A DNA stretch of 21,304 nucleotides from a virus. Both the position numbers and the translations under genes were made by a program. The stretch is from the IMG/VR virus record IMGVR_UViG_3300006789_000221, positions 1 to 21,304 of that record; one strand, given 5' to 3'. Under the pieces are notes generated by a model. It made no database searches, had not been told where the DNA came from, and was given only the letters and a program-made list of their open reading frames with translations. This document shows, piece after piece, positions 14,779 to 21,304 of this stretch (positions within the stretch are counted from its first letter, which is position 1; every line of letters starts with the position of its first letter).

Positions 14779-14967
14779 TTATTCCTTTCTTAAATCAACT
14801 AACCATACCTCTTTTGTTGGAGTGTAATTCACTACTTCAAAAATTATATCTGATTCCTTTACAGAACTTTTTCTGTCTATACTTCCACCTCCGAATATAA
14901 AAAACAATGATGCCATGAACAAAATCCAACCCAAAAAAGCTAAGATAATGATTCTTACTCTATTCAC
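14779..14967 (-). CDS. Small single-pass membrane protein
   Basis: About 62 aa from the GTG at 14967, chosen because AAGGGGG lies 6 nt upstream; a TTG at 14973 is immediately adjacent to that ribosome binding site and so is too close. A basic start (VNRVRI) leads into one hydrophobic helix (IIILAFLGWILFMASLFFIF), then about 35 polar residues that would lie outside the membrane. The function is unknown. It overlaps the preceding gene by 8 bp and ends 1 bp before the next ATG. Confidence 0.65.
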   Translation of the reverse strand: MNRVRIIILAFLGWILFMASLFFIFGGGSIDRKSSVKESDIIFEVVNYTPTKEVWLVDLRKE

Positions 14968-15178
14968 TTTCAACCCCCTTAACTATAAATTGTGTCTTAC
15001 TTAGATACCCAATCTTATCCTTTGCCCATCTAAAAGGATTAGCATCATTAGAACATTTAACTCCATACCATCTTATAAACTTCCTAGTACGAGGATTGAA
15101 ATGCCTGTCAATAGCATAGATATACCCTTCTCCCCATTCTGTAACAACTGTAACACAAGGTTTGACTTCGATTATCAT
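14960..15178 (-). CDS. 72-aa hypothetical protein
   Basis: A small, beta-rich, soluble protein beginning MIIEVKPCVTVVTEWGEGYI. Its strand-turn pattern (VTEWGEGYIYAIDRHFNPRT...IRWYGVKC) could form a small barrel. The ribosome binding site AAAGGAG overlaps the primase stop codon, so translation is coupled to primase. I do not recognise the family. Confidence 0.7.
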   Translation of the reverse strand: MIIEVKPCVTVVTEWGEGYIYAIDRHFNPRTRKFIRWYGVKCSNDANPFRWAKDKIGYLSKTQFIVKGVESE

Positions 15179-15180
15179 GA

Positions 15181-16185
15181 TTAACTCCTTTCAATAAGTT
15201 GCGATAGTTCTCCCTTAGAATAATTATCAGGGTCTGTATTAGGCTTGAGGATTAAGATTTTCACTTCTGCTTTGACTAACGGTTTGATGTTCTTAGATAT
15301 TTTTATAGCATCACTCATAGCTTCTCCATCAAGTGCTATCCAGATTGTCTTCTTTATATCGAGTGAGCATAGCAACTCCATTTGTTCTATTGATATGTCT
15401 TTTCCGAATACTCCCACAGCTTTTCCTTTTCCAAATCTTATGACATCAAACACTCCCTCACACAATACCAGACTATCTTGTCCTTTCTGAACGTAATCAT
15501 AACCATATAACAACTGTCTCATAGGAATTACTGCATTATCATTACTGCAATTTTTATATTTGTTCTTTTCATTTATCACAGTTCTTCCTAAGTAATTAAC
15601 TAATCTATTTTCATAGGTTATTGGAAATAATAACCTCATACTGAAATCCCCAACAACTACTGCTTTTACTCCCCATTCCATTAACTCTTTTGTCTCATAA
15701 TTCCTGTGCTTTATAAATCTCAAAAATACAGAATCTAAAGCAAGGTCTGGACTGAGTTCATTAAGATAATGTGTACAAGGTATACGCAATTTCTCTTTTT
15801 TAAGTCGTTCATCCCACTCTTCTACTGTTTCTTTTTCTGATAAAATATCCTTAACTTTGTCCTGAAAATTAAAACGATTTACAGGTTCTTCATCGCATAT
15901 GTCTTTAATTCTATTAATCGCTTGGTGTTTATCAATCCCTTCTATTAACATTACCAGACCAATGATATTACCCTGTTGCTCACATTTCCAACAGTTATAC
16001 ACTATGGTCTCTACTAATATTCCTAAATGGAAATTGTCATCACCACAAGATGGACAACAAATACCTATACTCCCATTACCTATGTTCTCTCCTTCTTCTT
16101 TAAAGAATACATCCTGAGAAGTTAAGTACTTCCTGACATCAAATTTTTCTAGTTTAAATAATCCTTTCATTGAACTCTTTCCCAT
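15181..16185 (-). CDS. DnaG-type primase
   Basis: A 334-aa primase. The N-terminal zinc-binding domain is CPSCGDDNFHLGI...YNCWKC (Cys44, Cys47, Cys65, Cys68), which reads the template. The TOPRIM catalytic fold follows, with VLCEGVFDVIRF (Glu243) and WIALDGEAM (Asp286, then Glu288 where the family's second Asp usually stands), ending LKPNTDPDNY. It lays down RNA primers for the polymerase and would work with the helicase encoded just upstream. It lacks the long C-terminal helicase-binding domain of bacterial DnaG, as is usual in phages. The first ATG has no clear ribosome binding site; ATG at 16170 (residue 6) is an alternative. It is the first gene after a consensus promoter. Confidence 0.9.
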   Translation of the reverse strand: MGKSSMKGLFKLEKFDVRKYLTSQDVFFKEEGENIGNGSIGICCPSCGDDNFHLGILVETIVYNCWKCEQQGNIIGLVMLIEGIDKHQAINRIKDICDEEPVNRFNFQDKVKDILSEKETVEEWDERLKKEKLRIPCTHYLNELSPDLALDSVFLRFIKHRNYETKELMEWGVKAVVVGDFSMRLLFPITYENRLVNYLGRTVINEKNKYKNCSNDNAVIPMRQLLYGYDYVQKGQDSLVLCEGVFDVIRFGKGKAVGVFGKDISIEQMELLCSLDIKKTIWIALDGEAMSDAIKISKNIKPLVKAEVKILILKPNTDPDNYSKGELSQLIERS

Positions 16186-16230
16186 AAAGGTTAGTTTTTA
16201 TAAAAGACTATACAATCTACTAAAGACTAC

Positions 16231-16259
16231 ATTATATCAGAAATTGAAAGCATTGTCAA
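16231..16259 (-). promoter_or_regulatory. Perfect sigma70 promoter with extended -10, driving the primase-to-polymerase unit
   Basis: Reading leftward: -35 TTGACA (16259-16254), 17-bp spacer, -10 TATAAT (16236-16231), preceded by TGA so that it also has the extended TGn element. Predicted start is near 16224, about 40 nt ahead of the primase. It lies in the gap between the helicase stop and the primase start. Confidence 0.92.
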
Positions 16260-16270
16260 ATGGAAAATTG

Positions 16271-17608
16271 TCAATCTTCATCAAAATCTATGATTTCAGA
16301 ATCTTCCATACAAAATGCTCCAACTTGTAATGCCTGTGTCATGAGAATACTCCAGTACTTTTGTCCTTCTCTCACTTTAGCACCAAACAATCTCATAGTT
16401 GAATTATTTCTCTCTTCCTCTGTTTGGTTAAGAGTTACTACCACATCTGCTATTTTAGCTTTCCCTATACTACCTGATGTTTGTCTTAAACCCACTCTTC
16501 TAGCGTCAATAGCATCTCTTGTACCTTGTGTAGCACTCACTACACTAATATTTCTTTCCTTAGCCAACCCTCTTAAACTTGTAAAGACATCATCAATTTC
16601 ATGAATCTTTTCTTTATACTTCTTATCAGATGCTAACAAATCTGCATAGTCAACAAAAATTATATCTGGAGCAAATCCACTTATTTCTAATTGATTTAAA
16701 TGTGCATGCATAGCACCAACAGAATATTTTCCTTCAATACATTCTTTTATAATTACTTTACCATTTCTACGTCTATAAAACTTTTTTGAATCTTTAAACA
16801 CTTCTGAGTCTGTGCAGAGAATTTCGTTCTTCCTAAAATCATGTGATGTTCCATCAGAAAATGTTACCAACAACTCTTCATCTGAATCATCATATTCTTT
16901 TTTCATTCCTGAGATAGCCATTCCTAATCTCTTCATATAGTTCTTGGTAGTCATCTCAAGCGAGTATATGACTATGTTCTTCCCTTGAAGTAGTGCAGAC
17001 CTAGCACCATCAACTAAAGCCCATGATTTACCTACATTAGTAGCACCTAACCAGAGAAACAGTTCTGATCTGCAATAACCTTTTAATTTTTTGTCAAGTG
17101 TATTTATTCCTGTTTTGCAAACAACATCTATGTCATCTTCGCCTGTGTACACAAAATCCCAAAAATCTTCTCCTACATCATAAACATTTAACTCAGTATT
17201 AAATGCTTCCAGAACTGTCTGTTTTATTTCTCTATACTTTTTCTCTTTAATAAGGTCTGCTGATTTTAAAATTGCTCCTGTTAATTGTTGGTACTGAATC
17301 CACTCAATCAATTGTGATACAACATACTTCTTATTTGTATCCAAACCCTTTATCTTTTTTAGGTATAATCTATAGAGTTTAGTTTCCTTTGACCGTTCAT
17401 CTGACAACTTAATGTAATCTCTAAAATCATCTTTTGGGGAATCACTAAATTCGTCATAATAACTATATATCATAGAACATAAATCTTTACGAATTCTCCC
17501 ATCAAACAAATCGGTAGAAATATTAGTTCTACATAATATTAAGAAGTTCTTATCTTGAAGTAGAAGTTTTATGATACTGTCTTGAATGTATTCAGTTGTT
17601 TTTTCCAA
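16271..17608 (-). CDS. DnaB-type replicative helicase
   Basis: A 445-aa RecA-fold helicase. Residues 1-150 are a helical N-terminal domain. Walker A is GATNVGKS (188-195), the H1a element is YSLEMT (Glu218), Walker B is DIIFVDYADLL (315-325, Asp320), and the sensor/H3 element is SATQGTRDA (Gln361). The glycine-rich DNA-loop region is RQTSGSIGKAKIAD. It unwinds DNA at the phage fork in partnership with the primase and is probably loaded by the initiator encoded directly upstream. The start is TTG at 17608, with GAGG 8 nt upstream; it begins immediately after the initiator's stop codon, implying coupled translation. The insert at about 240-290 makes it longer in the middle than simple phage DnaB-like helicases. 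Confidence 0.9.
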   Translation of the reverse strand: MEKTTEYIQDSIIKLLLQDKNFLILCRTNISTDLFDGRIRKDLCSMIYSYYDEFSDSPKDDFRDYIKLSDERSKETKLYRLYLKKIKGLDTNKKYVVSQLIEWIQYQQLTGAILKSADLIKEKKYREIKQTVLEAFNTELNVYDVGEDFWDFVYTGEDDIDVVCKTGINTLDKKLKGYCRSELFLWLGATNVGKSWALVDGARSALLQGKNIVIYSLEMTTKNYMKRLGMAISGMKKEYDDSDEELLVTFSDGTSHDFRKNEILCTDSEVFKDSKKFYRRRNGKVIIKECIEGKYSVGAMHAHLNQLEISGFAPDIIFVDYADLLASDKKYKEKIHEIDDVFTSLRGLAKERNISVVSATQGTRDAIDARRVGLRQTSGSIGKAKIADVVVTLNQTEEERNNSTMRLFGAKVREGQKYWSILMTQALQVGAFCMEDSEIIDFDED

Positions 17609-18706
17609 TTATTTTTCCTCACTTTTTTCTTTTTCCCAATTTTCTCTGAAATTTCTTATTTTGTCTCTCAGTTCTCTTAAATCTAGATATTTATTTTTTT
17701 CTTCTACTACCATTCTAACGCTATTATCAAACAAGTGTTTATTTATTTCCTCAAGATACCAATCGAATTTTTCTTTTTCTTTAACTTGTTGTATTTTTAC
17801 TTCATTTGGAACTTCTTTGGTTCTTATTTGTAACAATGGATTTTTGACCCAAAAGTTTTCCCAAACTTCAATGGCATTCTCAGTAAGCAATTGATTAGGA
17901 CTTGGGAAATTCTTCCAGTAATACTTATGTTTACTCATTTCATCTGCACTAAAAAACACATTCCTGTAATAACACTTAACTAAATTTTTAAATGTCTTAA
18001 CCCTGTTTGGAGTTTGTTTGTCCCATTCCAATAGGAAAGTGGTGAGTGCTACGAAGAACTTATGCTTACTGCCATTGATTAGGTTCTCTTTGTGAGTAGT
18101 ATGAGTAGCTTTCCCATAATCCCTGTTCAACATAGCAATGTAAGATTTCTTTACTTGTCCCAATTTCTCCGAGTATGGTGTCCCATCTCTCATTTTTCCA
18201 ATGTACTCATAATTATATTTATCACAGGGTTTATCATTGGAATTAGATGATGCTTTAGCATCTCCTACTGAGCTTTGCGAAGTAGGATTAGATTTTCCCA
18301 TCTCATTATTTGATTCTCTTAATTGATTCTCTTTAACACAGCCACTATGATGTCTATCTAGAGAGCCACTATGATGTCTATCTAGAGAGCCACTATGATG
18401 TCTATCTGAATCCATCCATTCGTGATACAAAAAGTAATAAATATTAGACTGACCTTGTCCTCTTCTATGGGACATGAGTAGCTTTTCTTCAATAAGCTTG
18501 TTCAATGACTTTTTAACACTATTTTCTGACATACCCACCTTTTCGGCTAATGTATCTTGTCTTGGGAAACAAGTACCATTCTTACCTGCAAATTGGCATA
18601 ATCTAGCATAAACAAGTTTGTCTGTACTATTCAACTCATTTCTCTCTAATAACCAATTCGGTAGAAAACTTCCTGTAAACATCATGTAAGGATTAATTAT
18701 TTTCAT
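17609..18706 (-). CDS. Winged-helix replication initiator candidate (O-protein/replisome-organiser type)
   Basis: A 365-aa protein from the ATG at 18706, chosen because GGGGAGG lies 7 nt upstream and the ATG overlaps the previous stop (TAATG); a longer frame to 18766 has no such signal. Residues 25-95 form a winged helix (STDKLVYARLCQFAGKNGTC then FPRQDTLAEKVGMSENSV), as in phage replication initiators. Residues 101-122 are three copies of an 8-residue repeat (DRHHSGSL), encoded by 24-bp iterons. A low-complexity Ser/Asn-rich linker follows, then a C-terminal helical region (about 200-365) that could contact the helicase. Its position directly before the helicase gene supports a DNA-binding, helicase-loading role like lambda O. 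A transcription factor is the alternative. Confidence 0.75.
   Translation of the reverse strand: MKIINPYMMFTGSFLPNWLLERNELNSTDKLVYARLCQFAGKNGTCFPRQDTLAEKVGMSENSVKKSLNKLIEEKLLMSHRRGQGQSNIYYFLYHEWMDSDRHHSGSLDRHHSGSLDRHHSGCVKENQLRESNNEMGKSNPTSQSSVGDAKASSNSNDKPCDKYNYEYIGKMRDGTPYSEKLGQVKKSYIAMLNRDYGKATHTTHKENLINGSKHKFFVALTTFLLEWDKQTPNRVKTFKNLVKCYYRNVFFSADEMSKHKYYWKNFPSPNQLLTENAIEVWENFWVKNPLLQIRTKEVPNEVKIQQVKEKEKFDWYLEEINKHLFDNSVRMVVEEKNKYLDLRELRDKIRNFRENWEKEKSEEK
18310..18335. repeat. Two AT-rich 13-bp direct repeats next to the iterons (possible unwinding element)
   Basis: TTGATTCTCTTAA (18310-18322) is followed directly by TTGATTCTCTTTA (18323-18335). They lie 5 bp from the 24-bp iterons, inside the initiator gene. 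AT-rich 13-mers beside initiator-binding sites are the hallmark of duplex-unwinding elements such as that of E. coli oriC; the role here is inferred. Confidence 0.6.
18341..18407. repeat. Three 24-bp tandem iterons inside the initiator gene, candidate replication origin
   Basis: Two perfect 24-bp units (18341-18364 and 18365-18388) and a 19-bp third (18389-18407). Each begins GCCACTATGATGTCTATCT, and the full units end AGAGA. The copies are identical at the DNA level, including third codon positions, so it is the DNA as much as the peptide that is conserved, or the duplication is recent. Tandem iterons in the middle of the initiator gene, next to AT-rich repeats, match the lambda-type origin plan. 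Confidence 0.75.
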
Positions 18707-18981
18707 TATATCACCTCCCCACCTTCTGTATTCTTTATCGTGAGATATACTGTTTCCCAAATCCAATTTAAATTATCATCAAATAATACTTTTTCTTTTT
18801 TTTCTTGCTCGATTGTATACCTATTAATTTTATTTGATATACAAAAAGAGATACATGATTTCTCATTTTCAAAGGGTTCATTACATAAATATTCTTCCAC
18901 TTCTTCTTTTCCTAACCATACTGTGGTTTTTATAGGATAGTATGATGTCCTAGTCGAAGGTAATTTACTAAGTTTTTCCCA
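18706..18981 (-). CDS. 91-aa hypothetical protein upstream of the initiator
   Basis: Read from the ATG at 18981 (MWEKLSKLPSTRTSYYPIKT). A longer frame reaches 19137, but that part lies under the 84-aa zinc-finger gene in another frame and looks like its shadow. The chosen ATG is 7 bp after that gene's stop with no clear ribosome binding site, so reinitiation is assumed. The protein is mixed alpha/beta with VWLGKEEVEEYLCNEPF and Trp-rich segments, and no family is recognised. Its stop overlaps the initiator ATG (TAATG), so the two are translationally coupled. Confidence 0.6.
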   Translation of the reverse strand, partial: WEKLSKLPSTRTSYYPIKTTVWLGKEEVEEYLCNEPFENEKSCISFCISNKINRYTIEQEKKEKVLFDDNLNWIWETVYLTIKNTEGGEVI

Positions 18982-18988
18982 CATTGAT

Positions 18989-19243
18989 TTATTGCATTTT
19001 GTATCTAAATGGGTCGAGTCCGATATCTTCTTCTCCATAGTCGTTGTACTTGTCCTTAATTTCTTCCTCTCGTCTTTCGTCATTATTTTTGTCTTCCTTT
19101 CTCCTATACCATATGTTTTTTTCACTTTCGTTATCACAATCCTGACATAAAGGAAAAATATTAGTTTTATAAGTTTTCACATCTCTTCCACAAGATTCAC
19201 AAATCTTTAATATTTTCTTTTCCTTTTCTTTCTTCTTCATCAC
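18989..19243 (-). CDS. 84-aa zinc-ribbon-like protein, first gene of the initiator/helicase unit
   Basis: A Lys-rich start (MMKKKEKEKKILK) leads to a clear four-cysteine ribbon, CESCGRDVKTY...FPLCQDC (about residues 15-37), then a charged, probably flexible tail (RRKEDKNNDERREEEIKDKY). It probably binds nucleic acid or a protein partner. AAAGGA lies ahead of the ATG, which is 36 nt downstream of a perfect promoter. As the first gene of the unit containing initiator and helicase it could be an early regulator, but no function can be assigned. Confidence 0.75.
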   Translation of the reverse strand: MMKKKEKEKKILKICESCGRDVKTYKTNIFPLCQDCDNESEKNIWYRRKEDKNNDERREEEIKDKYNDYGEEDIGLDPFRYKMQ

Positions 19244-19278
19244 AGTCCTTTGATTAAATGTTATAAATTTAAAGGCTC

Positions 19279-19307
19279 ATTATACCAAATGAGCATACAC
19301 TTGTCAA
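19279..19307 (-). promoter_or_regulatory. Perfect sigma70 promoter for the initiator/helicase unit
   Basis: Reading leftward: -35 TTGACA (19307-19302), 17-bp spacer, -10 TATAAT (19284-19279). The predicted start is near 19272, about 30 nt ahead of the zinc-ribbon gene. It sits between the SNF2 stop and that gene. Confidence 0.92.
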
Positions 19308-19321
19308 GTTAAATCTCGACA

Positions 19322-20908
19322 TTACTTCAACATTTCTTTAAAAAATGTGTCCGCTTTCTTCTTTCCATCTATTATCTGATTGAAAACATTCATCTTAGGG
19401 TCTAATATATCAGTCATAATTTCTTCATCAATGCTGTCTCTTCCTAAAAAGTAGTACACATTTACTGAATCTTTCTGACCTATTCTGTGTGCTCTATCTT
19501 CAGCTTGAAGGAATTCATTTGGTATGTAATCAATCTCTAGGAAACAGACTGTTGAAGAAGCAGTTAATGTTATTCCTGTTCCTGCTGACATCATGTTCCC
19601 AATAAACATTTTCACATTCTTATCGGCTTGAAACTTCTCTACTATCTTTGCTCTTTCAGTAGTTGGAGTGTCACCATCAATAACAACTGATATTTTATCA
19701 AAATGTTTTAATAAGGTACTAATAGTTTTTTTGTGAATAGTGAAGAGTATGATTTTCTCATTAATGTTATCATTTAAGAAATCCTGTAACCAACTTATGA
19801 TTCCTTTCATTTTACCATCAATGGTCAATCTTCTGAGAACACCTTTCTTAACCACTCCTTCTGCTTTACTAGCGTTCTTAGCTTTTTCTATACCATGTTT
19901 TTTAAGTGTGTAAGTTAAGAAATCCTTTTTGGCTTTGTCGTATTCACTTTTATTAGTTAATTCAATAGGGACTGTTGTTCTGATTTTATTAGGCAAATCT
20001 TTTAGAACATCCTTCTTCAGTCTCCTAATCATTATCCCTTCTAATAATAAATTAAGTTCTTCTACTCTTGATGCACCAGTAAAGTCCCATCCAAATTTGT
20101 TGTGCTTTGCATCACAGTACTTGTGAGCATACTTCCACCATGAGGGAAACATAATAGGATTAATTAATTGTAGCATATTAAAAAATTCTATCGGTCTTGA
20201 TTTAATTGGTGTCCCTGATAACCCAAGTATGTGATCTCTATTCTCACATATTAATTTGATAGCTTTAGTTCTTTTAGTTTTGTTTTCTTTAATGTAGTGG
20301 AATTCATCTAATATAATAACTTCTGGATTGAAATCAATGATATCATTTCCTCTATGAGTAACAATATCATAATTTACTATCATGTAATCCACATTGGTTG
20401 GTATATCTTCTGACTTTCTTCCATTAAGGATGAAGGTTTTTTTCTTTTTCTTTAACCAGAATTTTATTTCCTTCTCCCAATTGTACTTGACTGACGCAGG
20501 ACATATGACTAATACACGCTTACCCTGTTGAGCACACCAAGCTAATGATTGTACTGTTTTTCCTAGTCCCATTTCGTCACAGCATACCCCCCTTCCTTTA
20601 TTAGAAAGAAAGAACTTTACACCTTCCTCTTGAAATGCGAATAGCTTGTGGTTTAATCCACTAATCTCTGGTTCTTCCATTGTATCAGATGTATCATAAA
20701 GTTTTTCAATAGCTTTTCCAGACCACCTAAATCCACTAAGAGTCTGTAGAATCCCTGCATTGATTGGTGTGTTTGGGATAATTATTTTATTATTTCTTGG
20801 CTGTGTTAATTCCTCTATAAACCTAAGATTTTCGTAGGTTTGTTTAGGAAATTTTTTAACACATCTTAATATGAAATAATTGTAGTTTGTTGAGTATGTC
20901 ACTTTCAT
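19322..20908 (-). CDS. SNF2-family DEAD/H-box helicase
   Basis: A 528-aa superfamily 2 ATPase. From the ATG at 20908: a non-catalytic N-terminus (1-85), Walker A DEMGLGKT (111-118), motif Ia ICPASVKYNW, DExH box DEFH (201-204), motif III GLSGTP (229-234), motif V AGTGITLTAS and motif VI QAEDRAHRIGQ. By family it translocates on double-stranded DNA and remodels protein-DNA complexes or branched DNA. In phages such proteins accompany replication and recombination genes. The frame is open to a TTG at 20956, but that TTG is the -35 box of the promoter, so transcription must start downstream of it; the ATG at 20908 (GGAAAA upstream) is the first usable start. It is the most upstream gene of the leftward set. 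Confidence 0.92.
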   Translation of the reverse strand: MKVTYSTNYNYFILRCVKKFPKQTYENLRFIEELTQPRNNKIIIPNTPINAGILQTLSGFRWSGKAIEKLYDTSDTMEEPEISGLNHKLFAFQEEGVKFFLSNKGRGVCCDEMGLGKTVQSLAWCAQQGKRVLVICPASVKYNWEKEIKFWLKKKKKTFILNGRKSEDIPTNVDYMIVNYDIVTHRGNDIIDFNPEVIILDEFHYIKENKTKRTKAIKLICENRDHILGLSGTPIKSRPIEFFNMLQLINPIMFPSWWKYAHKYCDAKHNKFGWDFTGASRVEELNLLLEGIMIRRLKKDVLKDLPNKIRTTVPIELTNKSEYDKAKKDFLTYTLKKHGIEKAKNASKAEGVVKKGVLRRLTIDGKMKGIISWLQDFLNDNINEKIILFTIHKKTISTLLKHFDKISVVIDGDTPTTERAKIVEKFQADKNVKMFIGNMMSAGTGITLTASSTVCFLEIDYIPNEFLQAEDRAHRIGQKDSVNVYYFLGRDSIDEEIMTDILDPKMNVFNQIIDGKKKADTFFKEMLK

Positions 20909-20927
20909 AAGTTTTTTTCCATTACAT

Positions 20928-20956
20928 ATTATACTACAAATCGCATTTGATGTCAA
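20928..20956 (-). promoter_or_regulatory. Perfect sigma70 promoter for the SNF2 helicase
   Basis: Reading leftward: -35 TTGACA (20956-20951), 17-bp spacer, -10 TATAAT (20933-20928). The predicted start near 20921 leaves a leader of only about 13 nt before the helicase ATG. The promoter's presence rules out the longer open frame as the true start. Confidence 0.92.
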
Positions 20957-21031
20957 GGAAATTTATAGTATTTTAGTACAAAGTTATTTTTTATGCAGGA
21001 ATAAATTAAAAAATTGTGTCTGAACAATCAT

Positions 21032-21068
21032 GAAAAACGAAAAAATCCCACCGACATTTTTCGTCTTC
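21032..21068 (-). terminator. AT-rich hairpin upstream of the SNF2 promoter, weak terminator candidate
   Basis: Arms ACGAAAAAAT (21037-21046) and ATTTTTCGT (21056-21064) pair over 9 bp with one bulged A and a 9-nt GC-rich loop. Read leftward the stem is followed by TTTTTC, the form of a weak intrinsic terminator for transcription arriving from the right. It may equally be part of the repeat-rich control region. Confidence 0.4.
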
Positions 21069-21098
21069 TCTAGGGACAAGTCCCCCACTCTCTTCCCC

Positions 21099-21166
21099 AT
21101 TGCAATTGAGTCTCAATCTCAATTAGGATATTCTCCCACTTATTGCAATTGAGTCTCAATCTCAAT
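21099..21166. repeat. Two copies of a 25-bp operator-like repeat
   Basis: Identical 25-bp copies at 21099-21123 and 21142-21166, start to start 43 bp (about four helical turns). Each contains ATTGAG-T-CTCAAT, a 6-1-6 inverted repeat, followed by another CTCAAT. The reverse strand therefore reads hexamer-hexamer-1-inverted hexamer, the same layout as a Fur box but with a different hexamer. They lie about 140-210 bp upstream of the SNF2 promoter in gene-free DNA, and could be regulator or initiator binding sites. Confidence 0.75.
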
Positions 21167-21212
21167 AGTCCGTTTCGTTTACTTTTATAAACATTTAATT
21201 TCTTAAACATAA

Positions 21213-21304
21213 GCAATTCTCATGCCAAACTTAAAATAAAAATAAATTAAATTTTGTCGCAATTCTCATGCCAAACTTAAAATAAAAATAAATTAAATTT
21301 TGTC
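21213..21304. repeat. Two perfect 46-bp tandem repeats reaching the window edge
   Basis: Identical 46-bp units at 21213-21258 and 21259-21304, each starting GCAATTCTCATGCCAAACTT and ending in an AT-rich run (TAAATTAAATTTTGTC). The second unit ends exactly at the last base, so the array probably continues outside. The first six bases (GCAATT) also occur in the 25-bp repeats nearby. The whole stretch 20957-21304 holds no supportable gene: only the hairpin, the 25-bp pair and this array. Confidence 0.85.

Noticed and set aside
18341-18407. 24-bp repeats as a CRISPR array
   Set aside because: The units are directly tandem with no spacers and lie in frame inside a protein gene.
21030-21152. Rightward 40-codon ORF in the repeat region
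   Set aside because: It has no ribosome binding site or promoter, and crosses the hairpin and a repeat copy.
21070-21210. Leftward 46-codon ORF in the repeat region
   Set aside because: It has no ribosome binding site, lies across both 25-bp repeats, and its product is low-complexity from the repeats.

Overview
The window is part of a tailed double-stranded DNA phage genome (or a prophage/viral contig), low in GC, with tightly packed and often overlapping genes. No bacterial housekeeping gene, rRNA or tRNA is visible. The end of a LamG plus glycine-rich tail adhesin gene and the small protein behind it look like types I recall from aquatic and marine phages. The host cannot be named from the sequence. 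The replication genes are a lytic-type set: polymerase, primase, helicase, gp32-like SSB and a RecA/UvsX-like recombinase. No integrase or lysogeny repressor is visible.

Layout. (1) 1-2275, rightward: the 3' part of a tail-fibre/adhesin gene and a conserved 124-aa protein. (2) 2261-6059, leftward: an SbcCD (Rad50/Mre11-type) nuclease locus whose ATPase is spread over several genes, plus a PD-(D/E)XK nuclease. (3) 6085-8075: a tiny two-helix membrane protein, a CmoA-like methyltransferase and a DNA cytosine-5 methyltransferase. (4) 8079-10712: recombinase, coiled-coil protein, gp32-like SSB and a small unknown. (5) 10771-13062: PolA with an N-terminal uracil-glycosylase-like Fe-S domain that appears catalytically degenerate. 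(6) 13065-15178: seven small accessory genes (one exported, two membrane, two or three zinc-binding). (7) 15181-20908: DnaG-type primase, DnaB-type helicase, winged-helix initiator candidate, small genes and an SNF2 helicase. (8) 20957-21304: a gene-free, repeat-rich stretch running to the window edge.

The leftward genes appear to be driven by four near-perfect sigma70 promoters, each with exactly 17 bp between the -35 and -10 boxes, at 20956-20928, 19307-19279, 16259-16231 and 10774-10746. They divide the replication region into four transcription units: SNF2; zinc-finger/initiator/helicase; primase through polymerase; and SSB/recombinase/methyltransferases/SbcCD. The rightward structural genes converge on the last unit with a 15-bp tail-to-tail overlap.

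Main points of interest: a split SbcC/Rad50 ATPase whose Walker A, Q-loop plus zinc hook, and Walker B lie on separate polypeptides, with a 484-bp two-gene block (including a MscS-like membrane protein) between the first two pieces; a likely origin of 24-bp iterons plus AT-rich 13-mers inside the initiator gene; a phage CmoA-family enzyme beside a DNA methyltransferase; a PolA with a dead-looking glycosylase domain; and two different repeat families in the noncoding right end. Several genes were missed or mis-started by simple ORF calling: 26-, 56- and 57-aa genes, and corrected starts for SbcD, the initiator, the SNF2 helicase and others.
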